Of a stretch of 64,000 nt of DNA, positions 44,591 to 55,863 are shown piece by piece. The notes below the pieces were generated by a model that saw only the letters and a list, made by a program, of their open reading frames with translations, searched no databases and was not told where the DNA came from. A program made the position numbers and the translations under genes. Every line of letters begins with the position of its first letter. The stretch's first letter is position 1. Origin of the DNA: Prionace glauca (Eukaryota > Chordata > Chondrichthyes > Carcharhiniformes > Carcharhinidae); NCBI GenBank assembly GCA_037974335.1, contig CM075760.1, positions 19,337,791 through 19,401,790 on the forward strand, in the 5' to 3' direction.

Positions 44591-46284
44591 AGGCAAAAAA
44601 TGTTTTTAAAACATGTAAAAGGAACCTGCAGTTGACATTGGAGCATGGCCATTGTCGCATCACACCTCAGTAAAGGTAAAACGCTCCAGTGTGTGTTACC
44701 GCTCTGCTCTCAATGTTGAAAATGTTTTAAAGGGAAATGTTTTATTGAGAATGTCAACATCGAGACTGAGCTGCCTACCAGTGCTATTGCTGAGGAACTT
44801 TGGGTCATAGTTCCGTAGATGTCGATTCAAGTAGCTACATTTGGTTGCATTGAACTGGGTTGCAATCACTAATGTCTATTTTTGTTAGGTATGAAGGCAA
44901 TTATCTGGCATATATTCACTGAGAGCGAGTCAATATCCCAATGCTGACACTGTAGTAAAGCTGAAACGCCCTCTGGTGGTATTTTTTCTAATTGAGCGTC
45001 TCATTATTCCACTTCTCCCTGAGAGATTGCACGGGGCTTTGTTGTGGTGTGGGAGATTCTTACACTTGGACAGGGTGGCTCGTTCGGTGGGGAATAGGAA
45101 GATATTTTACTCTGAGGGATTTGTTCTTTGCGCAGATTGGGCCCAAGGATGGATATGCATTTTGCTTGATGGGGAAATTAGTTTGGAAAAGTGATGATTT
45201 GTCCATTATGCTTTCCAGATTTATTTTTACGTTTTTACATTTTACAGAAACGTTTGTTTAAAATTCACAGAAGAGAACAAAACAATTGATTTTGAAATTG
45301 AGAGAAAAGCACGTGTTCTCTAATCTGCCCAGTATATGTATAACTGTAACCGATGTAAGAAAGAGAAAACAGGAATTCAACAAAAAAAGAAGGAAACAAT
45401 TATTCATAACGAATGCAAAATGTTGCTTATTTATTCGTGAAATGTCAGGGAAACTACGAGCTAGATTTAATTTACAATATTTAATATGGGTTCTCGGTCT
45501 CTGGCGTTGCTCACGGTGCCACTGAGCGATTGGCTGTTTCTCATCGCCCACTTGAGCTGTCACTGTTTCCGATCCTCTCTGCTTCCTGTGTGTAGCAGCA
45601 GAGGACATTGTTTCATAGCGGCTGAATCATAGGCTGTTGTAGCACTAACAGGGACCATTCGGCCATCCCTCACGTACTGTCTCTGTTAATGCGTTGTCCA
45701 CTTATTCGTTATCGGCAGCTTGCATTCAATCGTACATTCTTCAAATTTCCATTTGCTGGTCAAATATTTATCCACCTGTCTCTGAAAATTACTTATAGAT
45801 TCTGTCCCCATTACAGTTTGGCATGCCCTACCGCATCCTCTAACAGTCGACAGCTCAAAACGCAAAGGTCGCTCTCCCCGGAATCACCGGAAACGCTGCC
45901 ATCCAGTCATGCACTGAGACACCAACCCATTGTCTTTGTTTCTTTTCATCCTTTTACAAACCTGCCTTGAATGGGTACTAGTCTGCCAACCACTTCTGAA
46001 CAGAATTGCTGCCCCTCTGAAAATGGCCCCAGTTGCTCAATTTTGCTTCCAGCATTGTGCTCTCTCATCCCCACTTCATCTTTCTAGTCATTCTTACACA
46101 CTGTGTCTGAGATTAACGCTAAAGCAACGAAGAACCACTAAACGGATCCATGTGTTTGAACTTGTTCTCAACAATGATGTGTGCAGGTTTACACGGGTCC
46201 CCTGGTGTTCTGAAATCTGTTTCCTTGTTCATAATCCTCGGATTCTGCATCTGTTTAACGTCATCAGCAGCTTGTTCTCCGTTT

Positions 46285-46440
46285 TTTGAGTTTATTTATC
46301 AGTGTCACAAGAAGGCTTACATTAACACTGCAATGAAGTTAATGTGAAATTTCCCTTCTCGGGAGAATGAGCAAAGCCCAAATTTACGGATAGGGCAATT
46401 TCCTGTCTTTAGGCGACATGGTTCAGAAAATTCAACTGTT
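46285..46440 (+). repeat. Interspersed repeat ('aggcttacattaacactgca' family)
   Basis: Short element with 'tttatttatcagtgtcacaa' and 'aggcttacattaacactgca'. I recognise the type as common in shark genomes. It sits inside the right arm and has no counterpart in the left arm, so it inserted after the duplication. Confidence 0.65.
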
Positions 46441-46830
46441 TTAATATTAAGTAAATCTTAGTAACGTTAAAGAAAAATCACAATTTATTAAAGTTTCTTT
46501 TTATTTATGCTTCAATCTAATCTTATATCTGTCATATTTAGTGCTTTTCAGTCTCTTTCATTTTTCAATGCTTCCCTCATTTTCTGTCCACTTCTCCAAT
46601 GAACTTTTCAATTTCTATTTGCTACTCACTCAATCTGATTTACACCTTCCTTCTTTCTTTTTCTCCCTCTCTGTTTTCATCTCTCTTCACTTTTGACGGA
46701 ATTATAATCATTAGATTCTACATCTTGTTTTGTTTTACGCTCATTTCCTTTGTTAAGGGACATTTTATAATCGTACCACTCACTCTACCGAAACTCCGGA
46801 CACAGCAGAGGGGCTCTCGCAGTGGGTGCA

Positions 46831-47130
46831 TGTTTTTGGATAGCATCTCCCTGTGTTTGTTACATTATGGCTCACGGAGTATGGAGAGGTGGCAGTGTTT
46901 GTATCTCCGGCGTCTCTCACAGTCAGGGCGCTGAATTTGCAGTTTCCGCTAAGTGAGGCGGTGAGCCTCCCGTGTTGATCGCTTTCTCTTGTGGCTATTA
47001 CCAAATGCTGGGGTGGCTGAATCGGGAATTGTCTGCACCAACTCTAGTTACTAAACGTAGTGGTCGTGGTACAGTTAACTAATAAGGTTTCCCCTTCATT
47101 AACAACCTTCCGCTAGGGGAGGATCTCACC
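46831..47130 (-). pseudogene. V segment V10, relic (partner of V5)
   Basis: The minus strand matches V5 in the V domain ('CKFSALTVRDAGDTNTAT') but the second Cys region reads 'SPYSVS' in place of 'YLCAVS', a stop interrupts the CDR1 region, and the leader and upstream 250 bp present in V5 are deleted. The signal is decayed: heptamer CATAATG (46863-46869), 23-bp spacer, nonamer-like CCAAAAACA (46831-46839). Non-functional. Confidence 0.8.
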
Positions 47131-47454
47131 GACATGGATTCTACTGGAATCGGAATGGGGAACTGAAGCCGGATTCTTTTAAAAAAATAACAAACCCATG
47201 TTTCCGGTTACAAATCTGGTCCCACGTGTCTAACTAGGAAACCATTAGTCCTATCAGAACACTGACTGAACCCAGCTCGGGGTGAATCCATTCACCAGCA
47301 GCCAGCTCAGCAACTACTAATCCCACGGCAGCACCGCGGACACGGGCAATCGCAGTGAGAGCGTCCCGAGACACGACAGCAAAATATACAGGGTGAAGTT
47401 TGGAACGGGTGTTTTCAAATATCCAACTCCACTTTTACAGAGCAGACAACGACG

Positions 47455-47962
47455 ATGATACTACTCAGCATCTGGATTGTGTGGGGAACATTCCTGACAG
47501 GTAATTATTGGACCAAACACATTTATTATTTTCTTTAATTTCATAAACCTGGTTTAAAACCGAATTTTAAGTATTCAGTGAGTCTGATCGATTTCCATTT
47601 GAACATGTTTTTCAGAGAGTCATGCAGATTCTGTCGCTCAGTTGCTGTCCTCAGATGTCAAGACGGAAGGAGGAACATTAACTGTAAACTGTACCTATGA
47701 TACTACAATGAGCAACTACAATTTATACTGGTACCGGCAACAACCAGGCACACAGCCCGTGTATATATTGAGGAAAAACTCGATATTTGGTGAAGATAAA
47801 GCAGAGTTTTTTAAAAGCCGTTTCTCTGGAGAGCTTCAGACATCCAGTAAATTCACCAGTTTGTCGATCTCGGGTTTGCAGCTTACTGACACTGCCGTGT
47901 ATTACTGCGCTCTCTCTGGGAGTCACAGTGGTGGAAAACAGTCTGACTCCTGTACAAAAACT
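47455..47962 (+). CDS. TCR alpha/delta-type V segment V11, intact
   Basis: The leader exon is 47455-47500 (MILLSIWIVWGTFLT, phase 1) with donor GTAATT. The V exon is 47616-47923 after 'gtttttcag', opening with a 2-nt overhang: 'ESHADSVAQLLSSDVKTEGG', first Cys 'VNCTYDTTMS', 'YNLYWYRQQPGTQPVYIL', 'FFKSRFSGELQTSSKFTSL', 'LTDTAVYYCALSGS'. The signal is heptamer CACAGTG (47924-47930), exact 23-bp spacer and nonamer ACAAAAACT (47954-47962). No defect seen. It is the working partner of the dead V4 in the inverted duplication; their leaders, 5' regions and V exons align without gaps in the parts compared. Confidence 0.92.
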
Positions 47963-48514
47963 GCCTTCAACTAGAGATTGAGACTCCTGCGTGCTGCGGG
48001 TTGCACAGAATCGCGGACAGTTGCAGACATAACGTGACTGTCAGCCACGGAAGTAATCAAATTAACCTTGGATCAAGCTGTCACCCAGCTGTTTCCAGCA
48101 CCCTGTCACTTCAGTTATTTCTGTCTCTGTGAGTCTGCGAGATCGGTGGATGTGAGCTCGCTGACCTTGAAAGGAAATACTTCGAGTGGGCTGCTTTCAG
48201 TAGTATGATAGGGGGACGTCTGCACTTTCAGAGACGGGGTTGGTCTGCTAATTGTCAGTGGGAAACCCTGGATTGTTCATGGTAACAGAAATCATTCCAG
48301 CGTTATCATTTCAACATTCTGAAGCTCACTGGCCATTTGCGAAATTCCATATTTGGGTTTATTTGGAAGATCACAGTCACTTCATTCTGAAGTCCCTTCA
48401 TTGTGCACACACTTTCTCTATAGCAGCAAAACTCCCGGATAAAATAAAGCTAGTGAACAGGCTGCTGTAAAAAACTTCAGGATCCTGTTAGGAGAGATTG
48501 GGATCGATCGAAGC

Positions 48515-48665
48515 AAATTACTGCGGATGCTGGAATCTAAAACAAAAATAGAAAATGCTGGAAAATCTCAGCAGGTCTGACAGCATCTGTGGAGAGGAAA
48601 TAGAGCGGAAATTCGATTCTGGTTGACGTTTAGGGAAAGGTTATCCAGACTCAACACGTTAGATG
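48515..48665. repeat. Interspersed repeat ('tactgcggatgctggaatc' family)
   Basis: A better-preserved copy of the element at 4087: 'attactgcggatgctggaat', 'aaatctcagcaggtctgaca', 'gcatctgtggagaggaa'. It abuts the end of the right arm. Confidence 0.75.
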
Positions 48666-48928
48666 GAGATAAGTTTTCGAAATATTAGCAGACAGAGAAA
48701 CTACATAGAATGGCAATATCTAAACTGAGAAGGTGAAACAGATATAAGAATCTCGGCGATAGTACAAATGCGAGTGGAAATAAACTATTATTATTCCGCA
48801 AGTGTTCAACCTTCTGTTGAGTTTGTATTTTGTTGTGATCTCTTAGGAAGGTCCCTGCGACTTTCAAAGTGGATAATATGTGTTCCTGTTTATCAGTGTG
48901 AGAGCGCCCTCGGGTGGTAACGAGCTGG

Positions 48929-49292
48929 AATTCCCAGCGTGGTGTTATTGATGATTGCAGCAGCGTGGGCTCCGCGGCACAGAAATATTCGGCGCTGTCA
49001 CAGAGTTCCATGTTCAGGTGACATGGAAGAAAACAGTTTGATTTTCTTTGCACAAAACGGCAGAAAATCTGTAAATCATGAACCATATCGCTGGATATCT
49101 TCAATAAATATTTCTGATATTTTCCAGAAAACTGGATTCACCAGAAAAGAGTTGGGGGCACTGTGGTTTGCCAGTCCAGTGTTATTAATTCAGAAGGAGC
49201 CCAGGACGGCGAATCATCGCAATCGGTTCCTGTAATACAAATGCTGAATATTCCAAAAATCAGAAACTAAACACAACTCCAACTAACTCACC
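48929..49292 (-). pseudogene. V segment V12, relic
   Basis: The V exon lies at 48968-49229 after 'gtattacag'. It ends with a clear framework 3, 'LPCHLNMELCDSAEYFCAAE', and has 'QFSGKYQKYLLKISSDM' in framework 2, but TGA stands where the Tyr after the conserved Trp should be, and framework 1 is shortened with no first Cys in place. The heptamer is CACGCTG (48961-48967) with a 23-bp spacer; the nonamer is lost (CTGGGAATT). A candidate leader end with donor GTGAGT lies at 49292. The 'AEYFCAAE' end differs from all other V segments here, so it represents a separate family. Confidence 0.75.
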
Positions 49293-49339
49293 AGACAGCA
49301 AGGCCATCATTATCAGGAAGGAACAAGGAGCAGCTAGAC

Positions 49340-50150
49340 TAACTAGTTACTGTTCGACGGCTAGAGAAACAGATTATTCTACATGTATTGATTCATCTAA
49401 TCTGATATAAAATGTGACAGAGAGCACAATCTGGCTTCACTTACTGAGAAATTGAAGTTGTTTTTAAGAGATATGACTGCTCTGTCAGTGTTGATAGAAG
49501 CTACGCACCAATAAGTGAGAGTTGAAGGAATTATTTATCCTGATTGCTTCTCTTTGTTACATTTTCAGCGTATTTGCCTCTGTTGCCAGTTATTTTATCT
49601 CTGTCTCCGTCTCTATCGCTTTCAGGCGTTCGCTCTGATGCTTTTTCCACGTGCCATGAAAGTGTGGAGGTTAGAAATTCTAACTTGTCTCTGAACCTCA
49701 TTTCAAAAATATCCCTATAAGAAGTACTCTATTCACAGACAATTTTGAAGTTACAATGGTTACCGTGAAATGTTTACTTGACAGGGGGAATCGGACAAAA
49801 AAGTGCCTGCTGCTCAGTGGATTACAATTACAATCTGCAGAAAATCATGTTGGCTTGAAAATGTTTCATTCATTCTTCATGAAATGCACATTAAATAAAC
49901 AGAATTGAGTGTGATGACATAAAGTGAAGATAACATTGATTTGGATTCATTCTTTATTTTCTCTGAATTGAAGCGTGTTTTACTCGGCACAATAATAACA
50001 ATCAGTTTGTGAGATCATCAGTATGAGAAGCCTGTGACTTCCCCGGTAACGCTGGCAAATTGTTTTTTTCCCAACCTTTGCGTGAACCAGCACAAACGGG
50101 CATTGATTTCAGTGAGTAATGATAGGGAAAAAATCATGTACAGAGGAACG
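49340..50150. other. No gene recognised
   Basis: AT-rich unique-looking sequence between V12 and the LINE cluster. Confidence 0.4.
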
Positions 50151-50157
50151 GAGAGTC

Positions 50158-51110
50158 CTTGGTGGTCCACATCCAAAGATTTGTGAAGCCAGCAAGACAG
50201 ATAGATAACGCGGTTAAGAAATCATATGGTGTAATTGTTTTTATTAACAGGAGCATAGATAATAAGAGCACGGAGATTATGATAGAGCTGTTAAAAACTC
50301 TCGCTATGAATTTTGGTTCGTTACACTACAGAAAACTTGTGGTTGCATTGGAAAGGATATTAAGGGGATTTACCAGGATGCTGCCTTGGCTGAAGTTTTC
50401 AGCTATGAAAAGAGATTGGATAGGCTGGGATTATTTTTCTTAGAGTGGAGAAGGCACAGCCTCAAGATAAAGGGGAGGCGGTTTAGAACAGAGTTGAGGA
50501 GGAACTTCTTCACTCAAAGGGTGGTGAATCTCTGGAATTCTCTGCCCGTTGAAGTGGTGGAGGCTGCCTCGCTAAATATTTTTAAGAAACGGGTTGATGG
50601 GTTTTTGATAAGAGAAGGGATTAAGGGTTATGGGGAGAGGGCGGGAAGGTGGAACTGAGCCACGACAGATCAGCCATGATCTTATTGAATGGCGGGGCAG
50701 GCTCGAAGGGCTAGATGGCCTACTCCTGCTCCTATTTCTTATGTTCTTATGTTCTTATGAGAGGAAAGTCACTGATGTGTACCAAATTATGAGGGATTTA
50801 GATAAACGAGATGAGAAGGATGGTCCTTCTTAGTAGACGGGTCAGTAACCAGGGGCATAGATCTAAGGTAAGGAGCAAATTATTTAAAGGAGGTCTGAGG
50901 AAAATGTTTTCACCTAGAGAGTGGTCGGAGTCAGGAACTCACTGCCTGAAATTATGGCAGGGGCAAGAACTTTCACATTAAGAAACATTTAGATGAACAC
51001 TTGAAATGTCATGGCATACAAGGTAGCGAACTAACTGTGGCAAAATGGGAGTTGATTGGATAGGTGCTTATGGCCGAAGGACCTCTTTCTATGATGGAAA
51101 TCTCTAAGAC
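50158..51110 (+). repeat. Nested CR1-like LINEs
   Basis: An older, decayed CR1 copy (50158-50453, RT C-terminus) is interrupted by a 3' fragment of the younger subfamily (50454-50757, ending 'cttatgttcttatg') and resumes at 50758 with 'VYQIMRDLDKRDEKD', which continues the older element through its 3' UTR to about 51110. The younger insert closely matches the LINE in GPCR-B. Confidence 0.8.
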
Positions 51111-51273
51111 TCCTTTGTCTCCTCCAGGAAGTTAGCAACTGTGATAATTCAACAGTCATTCAGAGCAACAAGTGGGGCTGTGGACACTGGATTATGAGCT
51201 TTACATATTTCAAATGGTAAATCTGAATTCCAGTAGTTTCTGATTCCAGAGAGACGGAGTTACACACAGTGAT

Positions 51274-53472
51274 CTAAGTTGATGAAATCCAAGCAGATGC
51301 TGATGTGTATTTTAGCATAGTGAAGGGACATAGCAGAACCTTTTTCAGGTCCTCTCGGAACTTGCTCTGGGAGACTGTGTAGATGAAGACGTTGTTGCAG
51401 GAACTGACTAGCTGGAACATGTTGGCTGCCTCCTGAAAGATGTACCGTGGGTCTTTGAAATCCAGGCTGGTGCGGTAGCCCTCACCTGTAATCCGCACAT
51501 AGAGGAAGTGTACGACATAGGTGACCCAGAGGAGGAGGAAGCTGAGGGAGATGGCGAAGAGCAAGATAATGGACCTTTTGCGGTTGGCCATCTCTGGATC
51601 CCCGTGACTCTCCGTGTCCCGGAGCCTCCTGCGGGCTCTGCTGGCCGCTAAGATGTGTTTTACGGTTAGAGCGTTAAGAAGCAGGATGAGGAGGAACGGG
51701 AGAAACGGAGTTAAGATATGGTCCAGCCAGTCAAAGGCCTGCCAGGCGGGCAGTGTGTAATAGCTGGACTTAACAGCACAGAACCAGTGCACTCCGTCCA
51801 GGATGTACAAGGGCTGGTAAGTGAAATAGAAAGGGACATTCCTGACACAGCTCAGGACACAGACTATTCCTATAACCAGCAATGCTGTTTTCTCGGTGCA
51901 GTATCTGGTCTTCAGGTTCTGGCAGCAGATGGCCACAAAACGGTCGATGGTGAAAGCCACTGTCAACCAGACTGAACCGTCCCGAGCAAAATAGACCAGC
52001 AGAGCGCTGAGTGTGCATACCGGAGTGGTAGACAGGACGCTATTCTGAAAGTAGATGCGGCCTATCCGGTTGAGGATTATGGCGGTGATGATGACAAAGA
52101 AATCAGTCAATGCTATCGCAACCAGGTAGTAGGTGATGCACCGTGAGAGTCCGCACCGACCTCGGGATAAGATTACTATCGTCACTAAGTTGGCTGTGAG
52201 GTAGAAAGAGACAGAGAGATGTGTTACTGAGAGGGCTCTAAACCCCAGCTACTGCACCACCCAGTCAGTTACTGCAAACATCCTCACTCTTCACTTTACC
52301 ACCTCCGGACTCCACTGATTCGAAAGTCTTTGGCTTTCAATAGGATATTGAAAACTGGATTACAAAATATTTTAAATCAGGAGACATTGCGCTCAGTCCA
52401 AATTTTAATTCTGTTCTCTGGTCACTGAGTTGATCCCCTCAGATAACTCTCAAATTTCAGATTCTCCGAAAATTTGCTGTCGCTCTTATTCGTACCAATC
52501 CCGTCCATTCAGTCGGCGTCTCTGTTTGATTAATCTCGTCCTTCGAATTAAAATCTGTCCATCATCTCGCCTTTCCCGATTTTGGCAACATGCCACAACT
52601 ATATTTCCGAATCTGGACTTCCATGCCCCCCAGCTTAATCTTTTCAGTTGTGTCTTTACCTGCCGAGACCCTAATTTCTAGAATTCCTTCTTTCAAAGAT
52701 TAAACTTCCCCTTTGTGCTTCAGGATGATTATTATAAAGCAAACTTTTTTGAGAAAAGCTAAGTCATTTTGTCGGTCGGTATAAATTTAATTTGTTGAAG
52801 TCTTGTGAGGTATCCCCATTCTAATTACTCGAGTATCTGATTAAGCAAATACAACATCACATTCTCAAGTGAAAGCGAGAGAAAGACAAGACATCACGCG
52901 TGTAAATATGGCCTTGCCATTCTAGACACACACAGCTAGTGATTAAACATACAATTATCCGAAATTTACTCGACTTATCAAAGCAAGACAAAATGCATAA
53001 TGCGTTAGGAAACATGAATCCCTACGCACCTCTTTCAAAGGTTCCAATAATTAATTCTTAAAAACTCAGTTGTAATGTGGGCGGCCCAGTGCTACCTCAC
53101 TACAAATCAACGATTATTAACTGCTAGCGGTCGCTGCATAGGTTCATGTAAGTATTGAATGAATGGTCTATTTCAATGCATCTAATCGATTTATTAGACT
53201 GTAATAGCTCATTTTCTGAGCCTGTGCATACCAGTGGATGAAATACAAATCATTTTACACAATTTATCCTGCATAACACTGCAAGCAATAGATCGCATTT
53301 TACTACATTCAAATAAAACCGAATGTTCAACAATAAAACTTTAATGTTCCTGTAAAGCCACACATTTCAAGTCATGAGAATTATTTGGAACCTTTCACCT
53401 ACCAGGAACACCAATGGCAGCTAGAATGGGATAGAAAATGGCGAAGAAGAGACCTTTCGCTGGTCCATGCAT
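51274..53472 (-). CDS. GPR139-like class A G-protein-coupled receptor (GPCR-C), two exons, intact
   Basis: Exon 1 is 53403-53472 (MHGPAKGLFFAIFYPILAAI, phase 1, donor GTAGGT); exon 2 is 51274-52193 after 'cctcacag'. They join to 329 residues with no break. TM1 has 'NLVTIVILSRGRCGLSRCIT', TM2 the Asp in 'ALTDFFVII', an extracellular Cys in 'TPVCTLS', TM3 ends 'DRFVAICC', TM5 'PFLLILLLNALTVKHIL', TM6 'IILLFAISLSFLLLWV'. TM7 reads 'SSCNNVFIYTVSQSKFRED', so the usual NPxxY Pro is Val, which may alter signalling or mark early decay. GC content is higher than in the flanks. Same architecture as GPCR-A and GPCR-B, on the opposite strand. Confidence 0.87.
52205..53400. other. GPCR-C intron
   Basis: About 1.2 kb between the two exons, AT-rich and free of recognised repeats, unlike the introns of GPCR-A and -B. 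Confidence 0.5.
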
Positions 53473-53821
53473 CCTCTCTCAGAAAATAAAACAAAGCTTA
53501 AACCTTAGCTCCGCGCTAGTTTCACAGCGTCCCTCATTTATTCTGAGTGAGCGTCTCCAGAGGAATAATTAAGTTAGAATTTTAGTTACAGGCTGGTGAA
53601 CAAACAAATTAGCTCACTTTTTGGTACCTTCACATTGCGCCATTGTCAAGGGGGATAATTTCATTATACATCTGGCCAAACTGCTGCTTGCTGCTTCTCC
53701 GGTTCCCTCCATCTCCCACAAAGCATGCCTTTGTCTCTCCATCAAGAGCAGCAGGAGAATGGAGATATTGGTTTGAGCTCTGATCTTAAATTCAAAGACT
53801 GTTTCTTCTGATCTCTGCCAG

Positions 53822-54066
53822 GTACCCAGGCGCGGGTTGAACCTAACTGTCGACTCTCCATTTCTACAGGCGACTCTGTAGCCCGGTACAGACAAACACT
53901 GACAGGGGCTCCGATATTTATCTCCTCCATTTACGATGGGAATGTGACCAAAGGACGTTGCACAGTATTTCCAACTGACACTGTAAAGAAATTCCAACAC
54001 CATCTCTTTCGATGACACCGAGGTCCAGGACTCCGGAATGTATCACTTTGTGAAGCAAACACAGTG
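53822..54066 (+). pseudogene. TCR-type V segment V13, relic of the V17 family
   Basis: Starting after 'ctctgccag', the frame reads 'VEPNCRLSISTGDSVARYRQ', where Arg replaces the conserved Trp, then 'GNVTKGRC'. The frame then shifts and ends with a framework 3 'DDTEVQDSGMYHFVKQ', in which Phe stands for the second Cys. The heptamer CACAGTG (54060-54066) is perfect, but the spacer is an (AG)n run and no nonamer follows. No leader exon found. Frame break and family shared with V17. Confidence 0.75.
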
Positions 54067-54256
54067 ACAGAGAGAGAGAGAGAGCGCGGATCCGGCTGGA
54101 GAACATCTTTTTCTGTGCCCGGTATACACAGCATTGTGAAATTTTCTCTAGACCAGGGTTACTAGAAATGCCAGAGATATTAGAAGCTGTGACTTCTCAT
54201 CTTTAATCTTCAACTGGATAGAGTTACAATATCCTATAATTGTCATTACAGATGCA

Positions 54257-54881
54257 ATGAGTCGGAACATATTCAGTTATCTCTACTGTTTCTTTGTTAC
54301 ACACACAAATTAAAATACAGACAGGAAAAAGTAACTGCTTTTCAGATATCCAGGCAGATAGATATGCTGGAGAAAATCCTAAACAAGGATACAGAAAAAT
54401 GGAAATATCGATAGTACGTAGATGAATGATAGAGACACGGACAGACAGATAGATAGAAAGATGGACGCATAGATAAGTTAATTCTGTCTATGTACACAGA
54501 GACTTTATTTAATTATCCCTCTACATATGTCCTTATACTGATTGTGTTCTTGTTTTGACAGCTGTTCCTTGTCAGTCGGAGACATCTCAGATATCAATGT
54601 ATTTGGCAACGCAAGGACAGACTATCTCTCTTCATCACAATGTCACTGTCACTGCAAGTGACTTTGTATTCTGGTACCGACAGCTCACCGATCAAGCTCC
54701 AGAGTATCTCGTTTCCACATTCAAAGATGTAAAAGCTGAAGGCAAGTTTAAAGTACCTGTGGACCGTGAGAAAGGCTCCACTACTCTCACTGTACACAAA
54801 GTTGAGCTGCCAGACTCTGCGGTGTATTACAGTGCAATGAGACACGGTGAAACAGAGAGATCAGGAGCCTGTACAATAACT
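54257..54881 (+). pseudogene. TCR alpha/delta-type V segment V14, both cysteines lost
   Basis: A leader-like ATG at 54257 opens 'MSRNIFSYLYCFFVT', but the donor expected next is missing (gttacacacaca). The V exon starts at 54562 after 'gttttgacag' and stays open: 'VPCQSETSQISMYLATQGQ', 'ISLHHNVTVTASDFVFWYRQ', 'LTVHKVELPDSAVYYSAMR'. The first V-domain Cys position holds His and the second is Ser (YYS), so no core disulphide can form. The signal is preserved: heptamer CACGGTG (54843-54849), exact 23-bp spacer, nonamer ACAATAACT (54873-54881). Confidence 0.8.
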
Positions 54882-54999
54882 CGCTCGATATGGGGACTGT
54901 GGACAAAACACCAAAATGCTTCAGATGTGAGCATGATGTAAGCAATATCGAAATAAAACTTTCTGCTTGCGATTAACATAATCGAATTAAACATGTTTA

Positions 55000-55860
55000 T
55001 TGTCTATCACAATAAAACTTGCAGATTAACCCTCAGTGGAAACAAAAAAAAACACTCCTTGATATATTGCCCTATTTAAATTTCACTGGCATACGTTTTT
55101 GATTATTAGCAAGCGTCCGTTCTTTCGAAATGGACAGTGCAGACTTATTATTTCTGGAGTTATGAGTTTATTAAAGCGAAATTCATCCATCTAATCAACA
55201 GAACAGGTACTGTGCTAATGGTGTAGACGCGTCCGGAAACGGGGACAAATGCTCTGATATCAAATCTAAATGTCAAATGTAACAATATCAAAATAATGAC
55301 AAAGACATCAGATGCAGTAGTAGTTTCATCAAAGTAATAAAACACATAATAAACGGCTACACAAAAATCCTGCAATATTGTGAAACAGTGTTAACAACAT
55401 TGAGAATGGCTGTTTGACAGATGGCGCCCCAAGACCTCATCTTTCGCTAAAAGTTGCAGAACTGTGAGTTCAATTTGTCACAGGTGACAGCTGGAGTTGC
55501 AGGAAATATCCGTGAGTCTTCACACCACAAACCACAGTGTGTTTAGTGCAAGGGTCTATCTGTGAATTTCAGAATCTCCGGCAGGAAAACACTTCGGTAT
55601 TATATGACGACAGAAGCAGTGTTCCGCTCCAGTAATACAAGTGGATTACAGCTTGCTATTTTTTTCCAATATGCCTAATGGCACATGGTAAGAGTTGGTA
55701 AGTTCAAAGGTCACTGATATTGCACGAGTTAGTGGAAACCACTGCAGGACTTTGGCGTAATCATGTACCAATCTATTTTAAGTCTGGTCAACCCGAAATA
55801 GCTCAAGGTATGTCCTGGGACAATGAGGAGGGATTCTTCTATTTTATTTATCTACTTTTG
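55000..55860. other. No gene recognised
   Basis: Between V14 and V15. A short block at 54990-55030 ('tgtctatcacaataaaactt') resembles 38310-38340 downstream of the long LINE. Nothing else is supported. Confidence 0.4.
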
Positions 55861-55863
55861 CAG

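Larger units (their letters stand above)
45490..48512. repeat. Inverted duplication, right arm (carries V10 and V11)
   Basis: Reverse-oriented counterpart of 31900-36105. From left to right: promoter block of the V6/V17 family (45490-45575, minus), the 'tctgaacagaattgctgcc' block, V10 (partner of V5) and V11 (partner of V4), then their flank. It ends beside a dispersed repeat (48515-48665), which may mark the duplication edge. The V-bearing part behind the promoter block was not copied or has been lost. Confidence 0.8.

Noticed and set aside
46599-46934. Plus-strand open frame of 111 residues
   Set aside because: It is antisense to the V10 relic and its downstream flank.
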